Assembly: GCA_964517145.1 (NCBI GenBank)
Contig: CAZFBN010000198.1
Location: forward strand, 1-8,031
Source of the DNA: JADJNW01 sp964517145
GTDB taxonomy: Bacteria > Bacteroidota > Bacteroidia > Chitinophagales > Saprospiraceae
Direction of reading: 5' to 3'
Length of the DNA: 8,031 bases
Below the pieces are notes generated by a model. That model was not told the DNA's origin, did no database searches, and was given only the letters and a program-made list of their open reading frames with translations. The position numbers and the translations under genes are program-made. Positions within the stretch are counted from its first letter, which is position 1; every line of letters starts with the position of its first letter. Of the stretch, positions 6,010-8,031 are shown piece after piece.

Positions 6010-7278
6010 ATGAATATCAACAACGTACATGTCTCCTCTGAAATTGGCAGCCTCAAACGCGTTATTGTACACCGCCCCGATGAAGGCATTTCCCGCATTT
6101 CTCCGAAGGAAGCCGAAGAATTACTGTTCGACGATATCGTTTATCTGCCTCAAATGCAGACCGAACATGATGTCTTTACGGATGTATTAAAAGCGTTTTT
6201 GGGAGAAGAAAATGTGCTGGAAACCAGACAGTTATTAGTCGAAGCCTTGCAATCGGGCGATGAGAGCCGCAAGGAAATGATCGAACTCATCGTAGATTAT
6301 GAAGAGTTGCCCAAAGCCTACGGCAATTTGTTATTAGACATGGACGAAGAAGAGCTCGCGGATGTTTTGATTACAGGTTATTATGCAGAGGACGATTATT
6401 TTTTGTTCGACCCCATTCCAAATTTTATTTTCACCCGCGACATTGCCGTCACCATCAACGACCACGTCGTTATTACAAAAGCTGCTAAAGAAGCCCGCTT
6501 TCGCGAAAATTTCCTCACGCGATACATCTGCTGGGCACATCCGATTTTTAGTCCCCTGCGTGAAACTGGTCGCATTATCAATATGAATAAAGTGGACCTG
6601 TTCCCGCCTTCCAAACGTGGCGAATTTGTCTCAGTAGAAGGCGGCGATGTAATGATTATCAACAAAGATTATGTCCTCATCGGCTGTAGCGAACGCTCCA
6701 CAGCGCACGGCATCCGCTCGCTGCGCGATGTGCTCTTTGATCGAGGCGTGGTTAAAAACGTGGTACAAATCAACATTCCCAACGACCGCTCCTTCATGCA
6801 CATTGATACCATTTTTACGCAGATTCATCACAACCACATTGTTGGATTCAAGCCAATTGTAGTGGATGGACTGAGTTCTACCGTTGAAGTCTATCGCCAG
6901 CATGGCAAACCTGGTTTCTATCATTCGATCAAAGACTTTATTCAGGAAGAAATCAATCCCAATATGCGTTTTATCCTGAGCGGAAACGGTGAATCACCCT
7001 ACCAGGAGCGCGAACAATGGACCGATGGTTGTAATCTTGTCGCCATCAAGCCTGGCGTAGCCATCACTTACGATCGAAACCCCAAAACGGAAGAAGCATT
7101 CGAGGCGGCGGGTTATACAATCCTCCATGCTTACGATTTTTTAAGGGCTTACAAAGCAAAAAGAATAGACCCGCAGACTTTGGAAAACACGATTATCACC
7201 ATTCCATCCAACGAATTGTCGCGCGCACGCGGGGGCTCGCATTGTATGACCTGCCCGATTGAGCGGGCAAACTTGTAA
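6010..7278 (+). CDS. arcA: Arginine deiminase
   Basis: Arginine deiminase hydrolyses L-arginine to citrulline and ammonia, the first step of the arginine deiminase pathway. The 422-residue length fits bacterial enzymes (about 410-420). The active site is complete for this pentein-fold guanidino-group-modifying family: Asp144 in FTRD, Glu210 in VEGGD, His264 and Asp266 in FMHIDT, and the nucleophile Cys412 in RARGGSHCMTCP. The N-terminal arm LKRVIVHRPDEG and LLFDDIVYLPQM ... EHDVF are also typical, and the helical insert at about 75-130 is that of deiminases rather than of amidinotransferases. The enzyme is probably cytoplasmic. No ornithine carbamoyltransferase, carbamate kinase or antiporter gene flanks it, so whether it serves ATP generation, ammonia release or acid tolerance is open. 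It follows the acetyltransferase gene after 90 bases, a gap holding an octamer repeat. Confidence 0.95.
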   Translation: MNINNVHVSSEIGSLKRVIVHRPDEGISRISPKEAEELLFDDIVYLPQMQTEHDVFTDVLKAFLGEENVLETRQLLVEALQSGDESRKEMIELIVDYEELPKAYGNLLLDMDEEELADVLITGYYAEDDYFLFDPIPNFIFTRDIAVTINDHVVITKAAKEARFRENFLTRYICWAHPIFSPLRETGRIINMNKVDLFPPSKRGEFVSVEGGDVMIINKDYVLIGCSERSTAHGIRSLRDVLFDRGVVKNVVQINIPNDRSFMHIDTIFTQIHHNHIVGFKPIVVDGLSSTVEVYRQHGKPGFYHSIKDFIQEEINPNMRFILSGNGESPYQEREQWTDGCNLVAIKPGVAITYDRNPKTEEAFEAAGYTILHAYDFLRAYKAKRIDPQTLENTIITIPSNELSRARGGSHCMTCPIERANL

Positions 7279-7311
7279 CGCGCAAAAAAAACCTGCAGCG
7301 GCTTGCTCGGT

Positions 7312-7896
7312 TCATTCTTTATGATTGACCAAAGCTCGCTCAATGCGTCGGTCGGGTATGATCCAAATCAGGGCGACTAAAATGTAAATGCCACCGGCAA
7401 TCCATGCGTTGTACAAGGCTACCGGAATGGCGATGATGTATAAAATCGGAGAAATGTTGCCTTTCCGATCTTTGCCGAGCGCTTGTGCCAGCAGCGAATC
7501 CTTGCCATGCACCTTCAGTATCTGGCGTTGCAAAATCCAGTAGGCAATGGCAGCCATCAGGAGCACCACACCGTAGCACGACACCGGTATGTTTGCAAAA
7601 TGGTTTTCGCCCATCCACCAGGTGACGAAAGGCACCAAAGACAAACAGAACAATAAAAAGGAATTTGCCCAAAGGATGTTGCCATTTACATGCTTCGTGG
7701 CGTGCAGTAAATGGTGGTGATTGTTCCAGTAAATGCCGAGGTAAATAAAACTCAGCACATAGCTCAAAAACTTGGGAATGATAGGCTTCAAAGCTGCCAG
7801 ATCCGTTCCCTGCGGTGCTTTCATTTCGAGTACCATGATGGTAATAAGAATGGCAATCACGCCATCGCTAAACGCTTCTACCCTACTGGTGGTCAT
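7312..7896 (-). CDS. TMEM175 family (DUF1211) potassium channel protein
   Basis: The 194-residue membrane protein starts with the signature of prokaryotic TMEM175 channels, R5-x3-F9-S10-D11-G12, followed by AILITIMVLEMKAP. These proteins form tetrameric potassium-selective pores in which TM1 hydrophobic residues line the pore, without the TVGYG filter of canonical potassium channels. About six membrane segments can be seen: residues 7-25, 41-60, 73-95, 103-124, 149-163 and 165-181. The polar stretch NNHHHLLHATKHVNGNILWAN between TM2 and TM3 matches the conserved WxxHH-type region of the family. An in-frame TAA nine bases upstream fixes the ATG at 7896 as the first start in this frame. The gene is convergent with arcA, with 33 bases between the stop codons. 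It is presumably an inner-membrane protein. Confidence 0.9.
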   Translation of the reverse strand: MTTSRVEAFSDGVIAILITIMVLEMKAPQGTDLAALKPIIPKFLSYVLSFIYLGIYWNNHHHLLHATKHVNGNILWANSFLLFCLSLVPFVTWWMGENHFANIPVSCYGVVLLMAAIAYWILQRQILKVHGKDSLLAQALGKDRKGNISPILYIIAIPVALYNAWIAGGIYILVALIWIIPDRRIERALVNHKE

Positions 7897-7932
7897 ATCG
7901 TCGGTTTATAAACTTTATCGTATTTTTCATTC

Positions 7933-7967
7933 CAAATATAAAAGAATACCAACACTTACCATCCAAA
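7933..7967 (-). promoter_or_regulatory. Likely Bacteroidota-type promoter of the TMEM175 gene
   Basis: On the minus strand TATATTTG (7933-7940) is a full match to the -7 consensus TAnnTTTG. A TTTG (7964-7967) lies 23 bases upstream, slightly further than the usual 19-21. Transcription would start about 30 bases before the ATG at 7896. The full -7 match and sensible leader length support it. The long spacer is the weak point. Confidence 0.45.
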
Positions 7968-7991
7968 AAGTAGCTAAGAACTTTTAGCCCA

Positions 7992-8031
7992 ATGAAGCAC
8001 TCCCGAATGCTAGATCGTTTTAAAAGGGATT
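7992..8031 (+). CDS. Possible 5' end of a gene cut by the window edge
   Basis: An ATG at 7992 opens a frame (MKHSRMLDRFKRD) that runs to the last base without a stop. If real it would be transcribed divergently from the TMEM175 gene. Thirteen codons are too few for a family call and no ribosome binding site is seen, so this may be chance. Confidence 0.2.
   Translation, partial: MKHSRMLDRFKRD

Noticed and set aside
7281..7311. Possible terminator of the TMEM175 gene: T8 run on the minus strand after a short GC-rich inverted segment
   Set aside because: The best stem is only three or four pairs including a G-U, and three bases separate it from the T-run. This is too weak to call a terminator.
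7887..8029. Minus-strand open frame running in from the right edge past the TMEM175 start
   Set aside because: The translated peptide has no recognisable character and the stretch contains the likely TMEM175 promoter. It is probably non-coding.

Overview
The window looks like a chromosomal segment from a member of the Bacteroidota, perhaps near the Saprospiria or Chitinophagia (the class is inference). The support is a fairly AT-rich composition, start codons without clear Shine-Dalgarno sequences, two matches to the Bacteroidota -7 promoter box TAnnTTTG, and a typical gene mix. No rRNA, tRNA, CRISPR array, insertion sequence or phage gene was seen.

Layout. The left part is read on the minus strand: a 566-aa SWIM zinc-finger protein (683-2383), followed 64 bases downstream by rlmH (145-618), the 23S rRNA pseudouridine-1915 methyltransferase. 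A 388-base gene-free stretch (2384-2771) separates them from a minus-strand orphan of 142 aa (2772-3200). From 3365 the strand switches. An aldo/keto reductase, an FAD-dependent DAO-type oxidoreductase and a GNAT acetyltransferase follow with gaps of 18 and 41 bases, probably as one transcription unit. A complete arginine deiminase gene (arcA, 6010-7278) lies 90 bases further on. A convergent TMEM175-family potassium channel gene (7312-7896, minus) closes the window.

How the genes may work together. The reductase, oxidoreductase and acetyltransferase could act in sequence on one small molecule, such as a sugar or amino-acid derivative of a surface glycan, but no substrate can be read from the sequence. 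arcA stands without arcB, arcC or an arginine/ornithine antiporter. The other genes are housekeeping or of unknown role.

The most unusual signal is a set of short imperfect tandem repeats with a period of 7 or 8 bases. They sit directly upstream of the start codons of rlmH, the 142-aa orphan, the FAD oxidoreductase and arcA, and weakly upstream of the acetyltransferase gene. Each leader has its own unit sequence. The heptamer of the FAD-gene leader also supplies the last codons and stop of the preceding reductase gene, and it occurs again as four units inside the FAD oxidoreductase coding region.
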